A stretch of DNA of 64,000 nucleotides from positions 2,234,987-2,298,986 of the forward strand of contig NC_060979.1 of assembly GCF_910589235.1 (NCBI RefSeq). The letters run 5' to 3'. Shown piece after piece: positions 25,342 to 36,959 of the stretch (the first letter of the stretch is position 1; every line of letters begins with the position of its first letter). The position numbers were made by a program, and so were the translations under genes. Under the pieces are notes generated by a model. It did no database searches. It had not been told where the DNA came from and saw only the letters and a list, made by a program, of their open reading frames with translations. Source of the DNA: Vespa crabro (lineage: Eukaryota > Arthropoda > Insecta > Hymenoptera > Vespidae).

Positions 25342-26361
25342 CGATCTAGAATAGGATAATAATAAATATTGAAATTAATAATAATTTTATTTGAATAAAA
25401 TAAATCATATGAAATTAAAAAAAAATTTGAACTAACTTGGATGACTTGGTACCATTGCAAATTGGTGGACAACAAGGCAAAGGTTCTGATTGTGGTTGTT
25501 TACATTTGTCGACTTCAGATTTGACCAAAGGTGTACAAGTTTTAGGACTTGTTTTTGGACGACAACAAGTCTTGAAACAAGTTTCAGGACATGTTTTTGG
25601 ACGACAACAACTCTTTCCTTCACCGCTCCCATCCTTATTCTTTTTTACAGTACAATTGCATCGTATAAATTCTGGCAAACATTTTTTCGAAGGTATTTTT
25701 TTACATTGAAATACTGGACTATCGTCGGTTCCTTTAAACAAGTATGGTTTTTTATTATGAGGTATTTGGAATTGAGTTACTATTTTTTTTCCAAAACAGG
25801 AGACACGTATGAAGAGAGTAACTTCGCCAACACATTGTCCAGTCGCTGTAGCTATCCTAAAAGTACTTTTTAAAGATTTACATGGATTCCCATTATTGAA
25901 TACACGTTGACTTAATAAATCATTTATCAAATTTCTTAATTGTATCTGATAAGTGCCAATTAACATAACATCTGGTAATACTCCTGGTGGAAGTTTTTTA
26001 TAAACAGTCATAGTTACAGGAAAACTATGAACTGGTTTTTGAAGTACGTTATTGGGTAATGCAAAAAGACAAGATTTTCCTTTTTTAAATACTTGAGTGT
26101 CACCGCTTATACAAGCACATCCATCGCTTAATGCTTCTTCATTAATATTGATAGGTGGCAAATTAAGGATCTGTTATACAACATTACTTTTACAAATGAT
26201 TCTATATAATCATTTTATTTGTAACAATAATAAACAAGTATAACTTGAAAAGATATGCAGGTCGTCACTGGTAACATTTCTTCATGTATAGCACGTACAG
26301 CTGGTATATTAATTTTATCAACCAAAAATTCAATCAGAAATAATTGTTGACTATCATCCAT
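25039..26361 (-). CDS. DUF4497-like protein with Cys-rich tail (paralog A)
   Basis: Three in-phase exons (26245-26361, 25437-26170, 25039-25345) give 385 residues. The N-terminal half resembles the DUF4497 region of microtubule-associated protein MAP10-type proteins. The start is LFLIEFLVDKINI, followed by KGKSCLF, then LPDVMLIGTYQIQL and a VGEVTLFIRVSCFG block. The order of these blocks matches the neighbouring paralog at 26687-28024. The C-terminal half is rich in cysteine. A 14-residue unit beginning CCRPKT is repeated in tandem, then a nine-residue Gln run and further Cys-Cys pairs follow. The last residues are CRKTCC. In insects such genes are often male germline or ciliary, but this is inference. 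The function is unknown. Confidence 0.75.
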
Positions 26362-26686
26362 TTTATCGTATCAAATGATTAAATTTAATTAATATTGAAA
26401 CCATTAATTTACTCACAAATTTTTCTGGTTTTTTTTTTTTTTACAACATAATGATATATCTAACCATTATACTACAATTTAAAACTGCCATTAGAAAATA
26501 ATAGGCGGATGGCAGGAGGTGGAGGGGGGGGGGTGGGAGGGAGGGTAAGCGAAGAAAAGAAAAGAAAAAACAATGTTTATATATTATTTAAGATAGATGT
26601 CACTCTTTTGGATAAAATTTATAATTATATTATATTGCATAGGATAATCATATAAACAATAGAATTATTCAACTATAAGAATTTTC

Positions 26687-28024
26687 TTATTTTTTCTTTT
26701 TCTTTTTCTTCTTCCCTTTCTTTTTTTTCTCCTCGATATCAGCTTGTATTTGGCGTGTCTCATGTCTGATCGGTGGTCTTCTTTCAGGACCTTTAGGTGT
26801 TCTCATTTCCAATTGCAAATCTGATTTCTCACCGGCACCGACAAGTCCTTTCTTACCAATTCTCAAAATAAAAACGTCATGTTCAGGATCAGTCGGACAG
26901 TCTGGCCCAGTTGCATCGCTTTCTGGTGAGACCGTTACCGTTGGTTGCTTTTTAACTTCACCATCCAAAAGACCAGAAACTTTGAGAACAACGGCTTTGC
27001 CACAAGCTTGAGCAGGACCACGACTTGTTTGAATTGGTCCACTCGGTTTACTTATATCAGTACAAAGATCTTTTTTTGGTGTATCTTGTAATATACTAGG
27101 TGGATAAGAAGCTGGTTTAAAAGCTTCCAAGGAACATGAACTTTTAGGATCATTTAATTCATCTTTTACTCTGGCACCAGTTGAACGACCACAAGGTAAA
27201 CAAGCATGTTCCTCCAATACACATGCACGACATGGAATATCAATGATTGATTCCTCACAGACATTTTCAATATCTACAACTTTACATTTATAAGCCAAAG
27301 ATTTTTCATTCAGTTCTTCACCTTTAAATATATAATCAGATTCATTATTTATACATTCTGGTGTCTCAAATTCTGTAATAATTGTTTCACCAAATGCGGA
27401 CATTCTTACATTGAGAAAAATTTTCCCTACTTGTTTCTCATTCATTATCAAAGGTACAGAATCCTCAAATGTTTTAGGTGGTGGTACTTTTCTATGCCAG
27501 CATTGTAACAATTCTTTTCTTAAAGCAGCAAATTGTTTGGTCAATTCGAATTCTCCAATGCCGATTAAAATATCTGGTTTAATACCCTCCGGCATTCTTT
27601 TTCTTATCGTCATTTTAACATTTAATTCCAATAACTTGTCTCTTGTCGTATCAAGATCCATCGCAAACATAATTGATTTACCAGAATAAAAATATTCAAC
27701 GTCGTCCGCTATACCAGCTTGTGGGACGAATAAAAAATCAACAGGCGTTATCTCGATTTTATCATCTTCGGTGAAATGTAAAAATTCTAAACCAACGCTG
27801 GTAGGTACGAAAAACATTTGATTCAATTTCGCCAATCTCTCGCCGGTTATTCGATGAATAAAAAATTCTAACAGAAAGAGATATTGCTCTTTATAATCGT
27901 CAGCTATTTCTTCTCTTATACCGAAGATCGATGGCGGTGATTTATTCGTAATCGTCTCCAATTTTTTCATCTTATTATTTTTCCTACCGTTTTTTCTTTG
28001 TTTCTTCAAATTTTTCTCTCTCAT
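26687..28024 (-). CDS. DUF4497-like protein (paralog B)
   Basis: A single 445-residue exon. After a basic N terminus, residues about 48-210 align by eye with paralog A and with the DUF4497 pattern: YLFLLEFFIHRITGE, VGLEFLHF, GKSIMFAMDL, DILIGIGEFELT, then VGKIFLNVRMSAFGETI. The central part carries scattered Cys pairs (PCRACVLEEHACLPC) and the tail ends in a Lys run. The gene lies 325 bp upstream of paralog A on the same strand, so a local duplication is likely. It is unspliced while A has two introns, so intron loss or gain followed the duplication. The start at 28024 is the first ATG of the frame. The product is probably a cytoskeletal or ciliary factor, by analogy only. Confidence 0.75.
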   Translation of the reverse strand: MREKNLKKQRKNGRKNNKMKKLETITNKSPPSIFGIREEIADDYKEQYLFLLEFFIHRITGERLAKLNQMFFVPTSVGLEFLHFTEDDKIEITPVDFLFVPQAGIADDVEYFYSGKSIMFAMDLDTTRDKLLELNVKMTIRKRMPEGIKPDILIGIGEFELTKQFAALRKELLQCWHRKVPPPKTFEDSVPLIMNEKQVGKIFLNVRMSAFGETIITEFETPECINNESDYIFKGEELNEKSLAYKCKVVDIENVCEESIIDIPCRACVLEEHACLPCGRSTGARVKDELNDPKSSCSLEAFKPASYPPSILQDTPKKDLCTDISKPSGPIQTSRGPAQACGKAVVLKVSGLLDGEVKKQPTVTVSPESDATGPDCPTDPEHDVFILRIGKKGLVGAGEKSDLQLEMRTPKGPERRPPIRHETRQIQADIEEKKKKGKKKKKKKK

Positions 28025-28292
28025 GAGGATAATTATTTTCTTTTATATTTTATATATATGTTTATATTTATATAATTATGAATAGAAATCTTTTCATTTA
28101 CTCGGAATTAGATTTAGAATCGATCGTTTATACGATCATAATATATATCGTATCATTTATAGATACTTTTTTCTAATGTTTATTTTTATTTATTTATTTA
28201 TTTTTTTTTTTTTTTTTTTAGGTTAAGTCGATAGAATAAGCATGAAGTTGATGTATATAAAAAAAAATTATCTATTCCATATATATATATCT

Positions 28293-28342
<50 letters not shown>

Positions 28343-28455
28343 TTTAATGTTTATGTAAGAGAGAGTATAAGAAAGTGAGGTTATGTTTTGGAATATTTTC
28401 AATAAATTATATCAAGTAAAGTATTTTAATCGAAAAACATTTCAAGTGTGCCGCC
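28025..28455. promoter_or_regulatory. Divergent intergenic region
   Basis: 431 bp separate the divergent starts of paralog B (minus) and the plus-strand gene. It is AT-rich with poly-T and a (TA)n array (28296-28339). The word GTGCCGCCATGTTT (28448-28461) at its right end is an inverted YY1-like site that also carries the candidate start codon of the plus-strand gene. Confidence 0.4.
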
Positions 28456-30324
28456 ATGTTTATGGTATTCCAATTTTTTTTATCTATTAATATTAAAACA
28501 TCTAATATTTTTATTTATTAATTATAATGAAAATATTTATTTTTAAAAATATTCTTTTTTCTTTCTTTATTGAAATTTCATTGAAAAAAAACTTTAAACA
28601 ATTTCAATAAATATTCTTTAAATAAATATCTTCGCATATTCATTAATGAATAATTAAAAAAAAAAAAAAAAAAAGAAAAAAAATCGATTAACGAAGGAAA
28701 AAAGAAATATTCAAACATTTCTTGAAATTAAATAAAATCGAAAATATTATCGATAAATTTTTTTTTCTATTTCATTATTATTATTATTATTATTATTTTT
28801 TTTTTTTTAAGTATCCCGAACCTCCCCCAATCGACTATGTTGTCGAGGACGTCTCATTAACGTTTTTATCCGATGGCATTTTTTTACACGGCAAGCCAGG
28901 ACCGTCGCATAAATGTATGGGAAAACAACTTCGTCCCATAAAAAGAAAAATCAGTAAGTTAGCGATTGAAAATAGAACGAGCCAATTAAATCAAAATAGA
29001 AACGTTTGTCTCGCATCAATGAGAGAGAGAGAGAGAGAGAGAGAGAAAAGTCTGTACATATCGTGTCTGCCTGTTTGAGAGAGAGAGAGAGAGACTGTAC
29101 ATATCGTGTCTGCCTGTGAGAGAGAGAGAGAGAGAGAGAGGTTCACTACGGTCGATCGCATTTAAACAGCCATCGTCTATCTCTATATAGTGCAATCGAA
29201 TTAAGCTGATTGGATTAATAAAGGTCCCACGTGATTGTTCACAGCCGACCCCGTGGCGCCACCTACTGAACTCGATTCTCGTACACTTAACGCGTTTGCA
29301 GAAAAGGAGAGATCTTGGTACGCCCAGTCGAAAGATGCTTTCCTTATTCACGAATTTTCAACTTTTATTAAACGATTGAAATATTCCAATCAAGATAATA
29401 ATATAGGTATGTAAGTGTATATGTATATATATATATATATATGTATGTATATATATATATATATAATTGTTATCTATATGTATCAAGAGATTGAGGTTGA
29501 TTAGATTTTCATGTATCAGAACTGGAATTATCAGAAATAATTGAATATTGAAAGTTCGATAATATTGACATGCTATCGGTGATAGATAAGTGGTTCTTAG
29601 AGATAATCTGGCGTCATTGATAAAATAGTTCTTTTCTTTTTCTTTCCTTTTTATTTATTTATTTTTTTTTCTTTTTCTTTTCTTTTGATATTGAACTACT
29701 CCAATATAGATATTTTCTATATTTATTATATAGCTATATTTTAATATATGTATATATATATACCTTTCTAGATATTTTATTTAAATAAAAAATAATGATA
29801 TATAGTGTCATTAAATAATATTATAGTATTGTATTGTATTGTATTTTTTTTTCTTTTTTAATACTATACTATTATTTAACATAACTTTTTATTAATATTA
29901 TATTATTATTTAATATATTTTAATAATATAACATGAATATTAAATTTATTGAGTATACATAATAGTATAACAGTATTTATATAATACTATATAATATATA
30001 TATTTATATAGGGTGTCTCTGTTCTAAAAAGTTTCATACATTATATTAAATATAGTTCAGGAGCGTAACAAGATTAACATCCTATATATGAATATTATAT
30101 TATTTATATAATAAATAGTACTATACTTTATATATATATATATATATATATATAAACACAAATTATTGTGTGTAATAATCTATACTAATTTTTTCATAAA
30201 TATACTTTTATAAGTATACTTTTTTTTTATTAAATAAAATTTATTGAATATAACTATTGTGTGTAATTTTGTAATATATGCATGTTTTTTTTCTTTTTTT
30301 TTTTTTTAGTATTCTAATAATAAT

Positions 30325-30389
<65 letters not shown>

Positions 30390-31354
30390 GATCGTATCAA
30401 GTGGATCCAGTGGAATAACTTTTTGGAGCATCCTATATATGATCCTGATTGTGCAATAATGATCATATAACGAATCTCTGATCTTAATAGTCCTCGTCGA
30501 ATATTAATTGTTCTCGATTAAAAGTAATCGAAATACACACATACACATATACACACATACACACACACACACATACACATATATAAATAATGAAATGCAT
30601 AAGCAATTTCGAGCAATTCGAATATTAACCGCACAAACGATATAGACTGATTAGAATTCTAGGGAACTAATTCTTGAAATACCCTAACGACACTAATTTT
30701 TTTAATGACTCACCAATTTACCGTATCTTTATCCTACAGGGTGTCCCAAAAGTTTTTCGTATGGGTCAAAAATTGATTCGACTTTCTTTTTTTTTTTTGC
30801 GGATTCCCGTTTTTCGAGAATTCACAATTAAATTTGTGATTCTTGTGTTTTCTTCGAATTAGCCTTGCAGTTTTAAGGTCTAAAAAGAAAAGGAAAAAAA
30901 AAAAAAAGAATAATAAACAGGAACAAAATTAATCCAAGGAGAAGTTAACGCAGAGTCAATCTAGAGTACTTTTGGTACATCTGAAAACTTTTGTCGCACC
31001 TTATATTAACGAAAATATCTCTCAACATTTTTATCGAATTTATCAAATTAATGCAGTCCTACAGATCGTTTCTTTGTTCTCTTTTTTTTTATTTTTTTAT
31101 TTATTTTATTTTATTTCATGTCATTTAATTTTTTTCTTTCTTCTTTCAAGGTGCACTATTTCCAAGATCAAAGAAATACGAGTATCAGTATATTAAGGAG
31201 AAACGTTTGGAAAATGTACCGAAGGAAATATTTCTTGATAAGTTTCAATGTGGCGCAAAAGAAGGAAAAAAGAAAAATAGAATATCGAAGTATAAATTTT
31301 GAATAATTTCTATCTTTTTTTATTTATTTATTTTTTTATTTTTTTTATTTCCAT

Positions 31355-31404
<50 letters not shown>

Positions 31405-32663
31405 TTTTATTTTTTTTTTTTTAATTTAAGTGTATAAGAAAACAGAAAAAAAGAGGGGAAAGAAAAAGAAATTTTTTGTTTCCCTATATATATACAAAAA
31501 AATTAATAATAATTAATTATAATAATAATAATTAATTAGATCCGACGAGGAGCAGCCATGTTATATTTTGAAGCCGCCATTTTGGTGGAAAGATAAAGGT
31601 GATAAAAAAGAATTGAAACTCCCTATAGGTTATATCAACGATTATGCATATGATCAAGCGGAATACACTGTACAAGGATTTGATTATGCCAATCACCAGA
31701 TTGAGGTTCGATTTTTATGATACAATTTATTGACCTGATTTCTTCTTTTTTCATTTTCTTTGTTATATATTTTTCTTTCTTTTTTTTTTTCTTCCCTTAA
31801 ATACCCTCCACGTTCTTTAACTAATCAATTTATGGATAGAAACAATTTGGAACGTTTTATGAGAATGATCGCGTGAGAATGATAGCGTTGGTGTATGTAA
31901 TTAAATATCCGGTGTAGTGTTTTATTATGAACGTTTCTAAAAAGACTTTTTCAATTTGTGAAGATCAAGTTATAACATTTTTTTTTTATTTTTTAAATAT
32001 TTTTTTTAAAACAAATGGCTTTTTTTTTTTTTTTTTTTTTTAAGCGAATTATCAACATTGTCTTCATCGAATTTCTCAAATTTTTTTTTCGATCGAATTC
32101 ATAGTTTCTTTCTTTTTTTATTGAATTTTAAGAAATTTTCTCCTTGTCATTTTCATTGTCATTTTTTATATTTTTAATTTGTATTATTATTATTATTATT
32201 ATTTACATTATATATTGCGTATGGATATTTTGATTTTATATACACAGGGTATAACAAATGGTTTGACTTATATTTCAGGAGTGTATCGTGAGGAAATGAG
32301 AAAAACTTGTTACGCTCCTGAAGTATCAAGTCGAATCTTTTGGGAGAAGCATCCTGTGTATATAATTTTGTTTTATATTAAGATTTCTACTTATATATAT
32401 ATATATTTTTTTTTTTTAGGTAATCAATATTTTATTTGTTATTAATAATTCACGATATTATTCATTGGTCTGTCTCAATATTTTATTTAGACTGTAAAAA
32501 AAGATGTCGAGGATATTGCCAACTGTCGAGAAAAGAAACTATTAAAAGTGGAATGCCCAGTAAAATGTTCTATCGAAAAAGATGGTAATTATATTGAAAA
32601 TATAATATTAATTTAAATATTAAATATTATATATGAATCATTGAATTTTGATTAAATTTCATA

Positions 32664-32700
<37 letters not shown>

Positions 32701-32872
32701 TTATTTATTTATTTAATTAATTATCTAATTATACGATTTTTATTATTTATGAATAAAAATTTTTTTATATATTAATAATTATTTTTTTTTTTTTATTTTT
32801 ATTATTTAAAAATAAAAATTTCATTGTCTAGACATACATATATATGGTTTTTCTAGATATACATACGGTCTT

Positions 32873-32906
<34 letters not shown>

Positions 32907-33142
32907 GTTATACTCCAAAAATACTGGACGTCAAAACAGAAATAAGATGGCAGCCGCTTTACGAACTAAAACAATTTCCAAAAACTAATAAGAAACGTAA
33001 CGAAGAGTTACGAATGGTTACGAAGCCTTATCTTCATGAATTGAACACATGGTATGCTAAACATTTACCGACGAAACTTCATTTGCCAGTAAAGTGGGAA
33101 GGAAAACGACCAATAATGGAATGGCGATTTTCTCACATGTAA
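28456..33142 (+). CDS. Uncharacterised eight-exon gene
   Basis: Exons 28812-28953, 29302-29406, 31151-31289, 31540-31705, 32248-32355, 32491-32584 and 32907-33142 join in phase with GT-AG borders and end at TAA. A tiny first exon (28456-28464, Met-Phe-Met) fits in phase but is weak. The length is about 332 residues. Notable blocks are YPEPPPIDYVVEDVSLTFL, then SWYAQSKDAFLIHEFSTF, a basic middle, PFWWKDKGDKKELKLP, YDQAEYTVQGFDYANHQIE, and a C terminus ending in PIMEWRFSHM. No signal peptide or membrane segment is visible, and it is rich in Trp and Tyr. I cannot name the family. It is transcribed away from the DUF4497-like pair and might act with it. Long phase-consistent splicing across seven introns is strong evidence that the gene is real. 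Confidence 0.8.
30011..30433. mobile_element. Possible inverted-repeat element in an intron
   Basis: The left end GGGTGTCTCTGTTCTAAAAA is partly mirrored by a right end whose reverse complement is GGATGCTCCAAAAAGTTATT. Both are preceded by TATATA. It is non-coding, lies in the 29407-31150 intron, and contains a (TA)n array (30331-30386). The symmetry is weaker than in the other copies. Confidence 0.35.
30739..31002. mobile_element. Short inverted-repeat element (MITE-like), copy 2
   Basis: Left terminus GGGTGTCCCAAAAGTTTTTC; right terminus read in reverse is AGGTGCGACAAAAGTTTTCA. About 264 bp, non-coding, in the same intron of the unnamed plus-strand gene as the preceding candidate. It shares the CAAAAGTTT terminus with the elements at 21349 and 43957. 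Confidence 0.55.
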
Positions 33143-34176
33143 ATTGTTTTGTTTTACGTGCAAGCACAAACATAAAAAATATTTACGATTTATTAGTGCA
33201 TACGCACTATTACCTTCGACAAGTAATTAGGAAATGAAAGAGAAAAGAAGAAAAAAATTGTTCTAGAAATTATTCCTCTTTAATTTTCTTTTCTTTTTCT
33301 ATAATTTTTTTTTTTTTTTTTTTAATAATTTTAATTAATTTCTATCAAATATTTTTTATGTTATTAATAATTAAATCAAATGAAGATTTAAGGTATGTTA
33401 ACGATAATTTCTTCCCCCCCCCCTCACCCCAATAAAATACCTTGTTTCAATCTTTTTCACACATCCTATATATAATTATTGAATAATGGTATCTTTATTA
33501 AAAAAAAAAAAAAAACGATCTTGTTCGAAATTTTTTGTTTGAAATAAATATTTTTTTAGGAACACACTATATACGTATCGAATAATTTATACTTTTTTTC
33601 TTTTTATATATCTAGGACACCCTATATAATCTTTTGCTTTTTTTTTATTTTTCTTTTTCAAAATCGTATTTTAACTTTAAATTAACAAATATTATAAATC
33701 TCTTTTCTTTATTTATCTATTTATTTATTCATTTTATTTGAAAATATCAAAGTAAACAATCCATTTCCTTATTCTTTTTTTTTTCCTGATTATTTACACA
33801 TTACCATGTAAAAAAAGAAAAAAAAAAAGAAAAAAAGAAAAAAAGAGAGAGAGAGAGAGAAACGAAAGCAAGAAGGAAAGAGAAAAAATAACTTTTCTGT
33901 CTTACATTCGTGCGTCTTACATTCTCTTACTCTATTTATTATTCGACTTGAGTCACGTCGAGTCAGAAACCACGAGAAAAGATCTTCGATTATGTATCGA
34001 TAGTCTCGATATTTAATGCGACGACGAATGCGTAAAAACGATGCGCAAAACGATTCAATAGGAGATAAGAACGCTCTACAATGACACGCTCTATCGGACG
34101 CACGTGGTACTATTTTATTACGTGTTACTACATATATTGCGTCATCCTCTTTAAAAGAAAACGTAAGCAATTAACG

Positions 34177-34214
<38 letters not shown>

Positions 34215-34304
34215 ATTGTTAATAATCCTTTCTTTTAATCGTTAAAAAAAAATGTTCGTAACGAATTTTTTTCCATTCGTTCGATAAAAAAGAAAATGGT
34301 TGCA

Positions 34305-34346
<42 letters not shown>

Positions 34347-34553
34347 AAACAAAAAATGGAAAAGGAAAATAAAAAAAAAGAACATGTAAACAATATTTGT
34401 TATTTCGTTAATTAATTCGCACATTGATATAATAATAATTCGAATGTATATGTTGATGATTTTCTTTTATTTCTTTTTTTTTTTCTTTTTTTTTCTTTTT
34501 TTTATGAAATATCAAATATCCGTTTTAATATAAATGAAACATGTATACGTGTA

Positions 34554-34584
<31 letters not shown>

Positions 34585-35803
34585 CTTTTCCTTTCATCCT
34601 ACATAACGTTAAGTTTTCTTTTTAGTATATACTAATATATCTTCATTGAAGATCGTGTTACGAATATTTGCTGATACTGTGTTGGATACATTCGTGGAAT
34701 TTGAAAACTAAACGTTGTAATGTAACCCGATGCAATTCAACAAATAAACATAACCTCTTTTTTACTCTATCAATATTATTTTTCTTTTATAAGTATTTAA
34801 ATATTCTCCGTCATTAATATATTTTCCTTTGGATTTTCGAAATCCATGTCGAAGGTATTTCTTCTGTTTAACTTTTTTTACTTGTTCATTCATTTTTTTG
34901 TAGGGAAATAAAAAAAAAAAAAAAAGAAAAAAAGAAACAAAAGAAAAAGCTATATCATAGGATCCAATTAAACAGAAAAACAAAGGAAAAAGAATATGAA
35001 TTTTTATATTAATAATATAAAAAAAAAAAATATTGCGTCAACAATGTACATTAATGATGTAAAATAAATTATAACGATGTAAAAAATATTCTTTCCTTGA
35101 CATGAAATACGCACTTCTTTTTTTTTCCCTTAATTCTACAGTGTGTTAAAAAACAAAAAAAAAAAAAAACTGGTACATACGGTATTTCTCTGAGGAAAAA
35201 AAAATATAACAATATAAGTTCAAAAAACTTTCAATTTGTCTTCGATTCAATTGATAAAAAGGAAGAAAAAAAATATACAAGGTGTTTCAAAGAATTTCTT
35301 TTTTAAATTATATAAGGTATACCAAAATAAATTTTAAACGAACTGTGACGAATATATATATATATATATACATAAATATATATATATATATATATATGAA
35401 TTATACGAATACAAAAAAAAAAAAAAAAGATTTGAGCATGCTCTACAAGTTTTATGCAATCTTATAAATAGGGTGTTCAAAAAAAAAAAAATAAAAAAGA
35501 AAAAAGAAAAAGGAAATATGTAACAGATTACTCAAGAGGAACAATAAACGTAAACAAATATTCCTGGAAGAAAAGAAAACAGGTTTAACAAACTCCAAGT
35601 CATTCCTTGCAATTTTATTTGCTAACAATTATTATTCCTATTTTCGTCATGTTATTATCATATTTACGTAATAATAATGTACCAGACGCGAGTTTGCATG
35701 AATCAACAGAAAAAGAAGGAAAAAAAAAAAGAAAAGAAGAATATGTCACCAGACTCTATTATTATCGTCAATGAATTCAATGATCGGTGATTCGTGGAAG
35801 ATA
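33143..35803. other. Low-complexity spacer without genes
   Basis: Poly-A/T, (TA)n, GA (34181-34212) and AT-rich DNA. A block at 33895-34150 is less repetitive and open on the minus strand for 126 codons, but its N-terminal half resembles nothing I know and its C-terminal part is low complexity. I see no supportable gene. Confidence 0.7.
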
Positions 35804-36080
35804 AAATATGGCGGCGCCTCTGACCATTTAGCTTTGAAGTTAAATTTCGAAGCGAAACCGACCTAGCGCTCTTTTAACGCTTTCAACAATGTGACATAGG
35901 CATAGAGTATTTCATCATGCATTATACTTCCCACGTGTCGGTCGGTCTGCTGTCTGTAGTTTTTAATAATGTGTTAGTAAGAACGCAACGTTCCTCGGCC
36001 ATTGCCATCTCACGAACGATGAAATTCACTTTGTAAAATATAAGTAGAAAACGTCCTACGAACGGAGGTATTATCATTTA
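35804..36080. promoter_or_regulatory. Promoter-like island
   Basis: A unique block within simple sequence. It has AAATATGGCGGCGCC (35804-35818, YY1-like core ATGGCGGC), CACGTG (35932-35937) and several CpG words up to 36065. The closest gene on the plus strand is the SLC36-type transporter, 15 kb away. The target gene is unknown. Confidence 0.35.
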
Positions 36081-36289
36081 AACACATCCCACGAAAATTA
36101 CTTGCGTCTTCGACGTCATTAAGAGGACAAAAAAAAAATAAAAAAATAAAAAATATATATATATATATATATATATACAAATTTGTTTATTTTATTTTTT
36201 TTTTTTTTTGGAAACAAATCGCTCTATTTAGAAAAAAAAAAGATGGAAAAAATGTTAATGAATTTTTTATATTTTCGTCGAACGTTGAC

Positions 36290-36347
<58 letters not shown>

Positions 36348-36692
36348 AGAAAGAAAAAGGAATTGATCGATGTCCAAATCAATTCTTTTTTTCTCGAATG
36401 AATTACTAACTGTTCAAAAAAAGAGAAAAGAATATGAATCCAAAAAAGAAAAAAAAAAAAGAAAAAAAAAGAAGTAACATAAAGATGAAAAAGAAAATTT
36501 TTTCAATGATAATAATAAATAAAGTCGAGAGTCTATATGTTTCGCGCCTAAAAATTTAAATGTAAGTGTTCGTTATACGAACCGAGGCGCCACAAGTGGC
36601 CGATCGGTGAAATACATTCGTACAATAATGCGAAATGCTTAGCGTCTGGGAAGAGAAGAAGGAATTGGAGAAGGTAGAAGGAAGGAAAAAAA

Positions 36693-36729
<37 letters not shown>

Positions 36730-36821
36730 GAGAGGGAAAAAGAGCCCGAGAGAGAGAGAGAGAGAGAGAATGAGAAGAGAGAGAGATAGTAGAAAAGTAG
36801 TAGGGTATTCACTCGGCGGGC

Positions 36822-36855
36822 TCAGTCGTGCTTAGGACGGCGTCGCGTCGAGATT
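36822..36855 (+). promoter_or_regulatory. Candidate Inr + DPE core promoter
   Basis: TCAGTC (36822-36827) fits the arthropod initiator, with A+1 at 36824. Exactly at +28 to +32 is AGATT (36851-36855), four of five matches to the DPE consensus RGWYV. It is followed by non-repetitive DNA with a CCAAT word (GATTGGTCGATG, about 36895). It could start a 5' untranslated exon of the SLC36-type gene with a 14-kb intron, or a non-coding RNA. Confidence 0.35.
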
Positions 36856-36959
36856 GTTCATAGTCAGGGGTAGAGGGTTAAATTCGTGTTATTTGATTGG
36901 TCGATGAGAAAAGCATTAGCTTTGCCGACTTCCATTTTATTTTTTTGAGAACATTAAGA

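Noticed and set aside
33790..34170. 126-codon minus-strand frame
   Set aside because: Partly unique sequence, but no recognisable family, no splice partners and a low-complexity tail.
33600..35490. Solitary words resembling the ends of the inverted-repeat family (33612, 35278, 35470)
   Set aside because: No matching partner end at a plausible distance, so no element is called.
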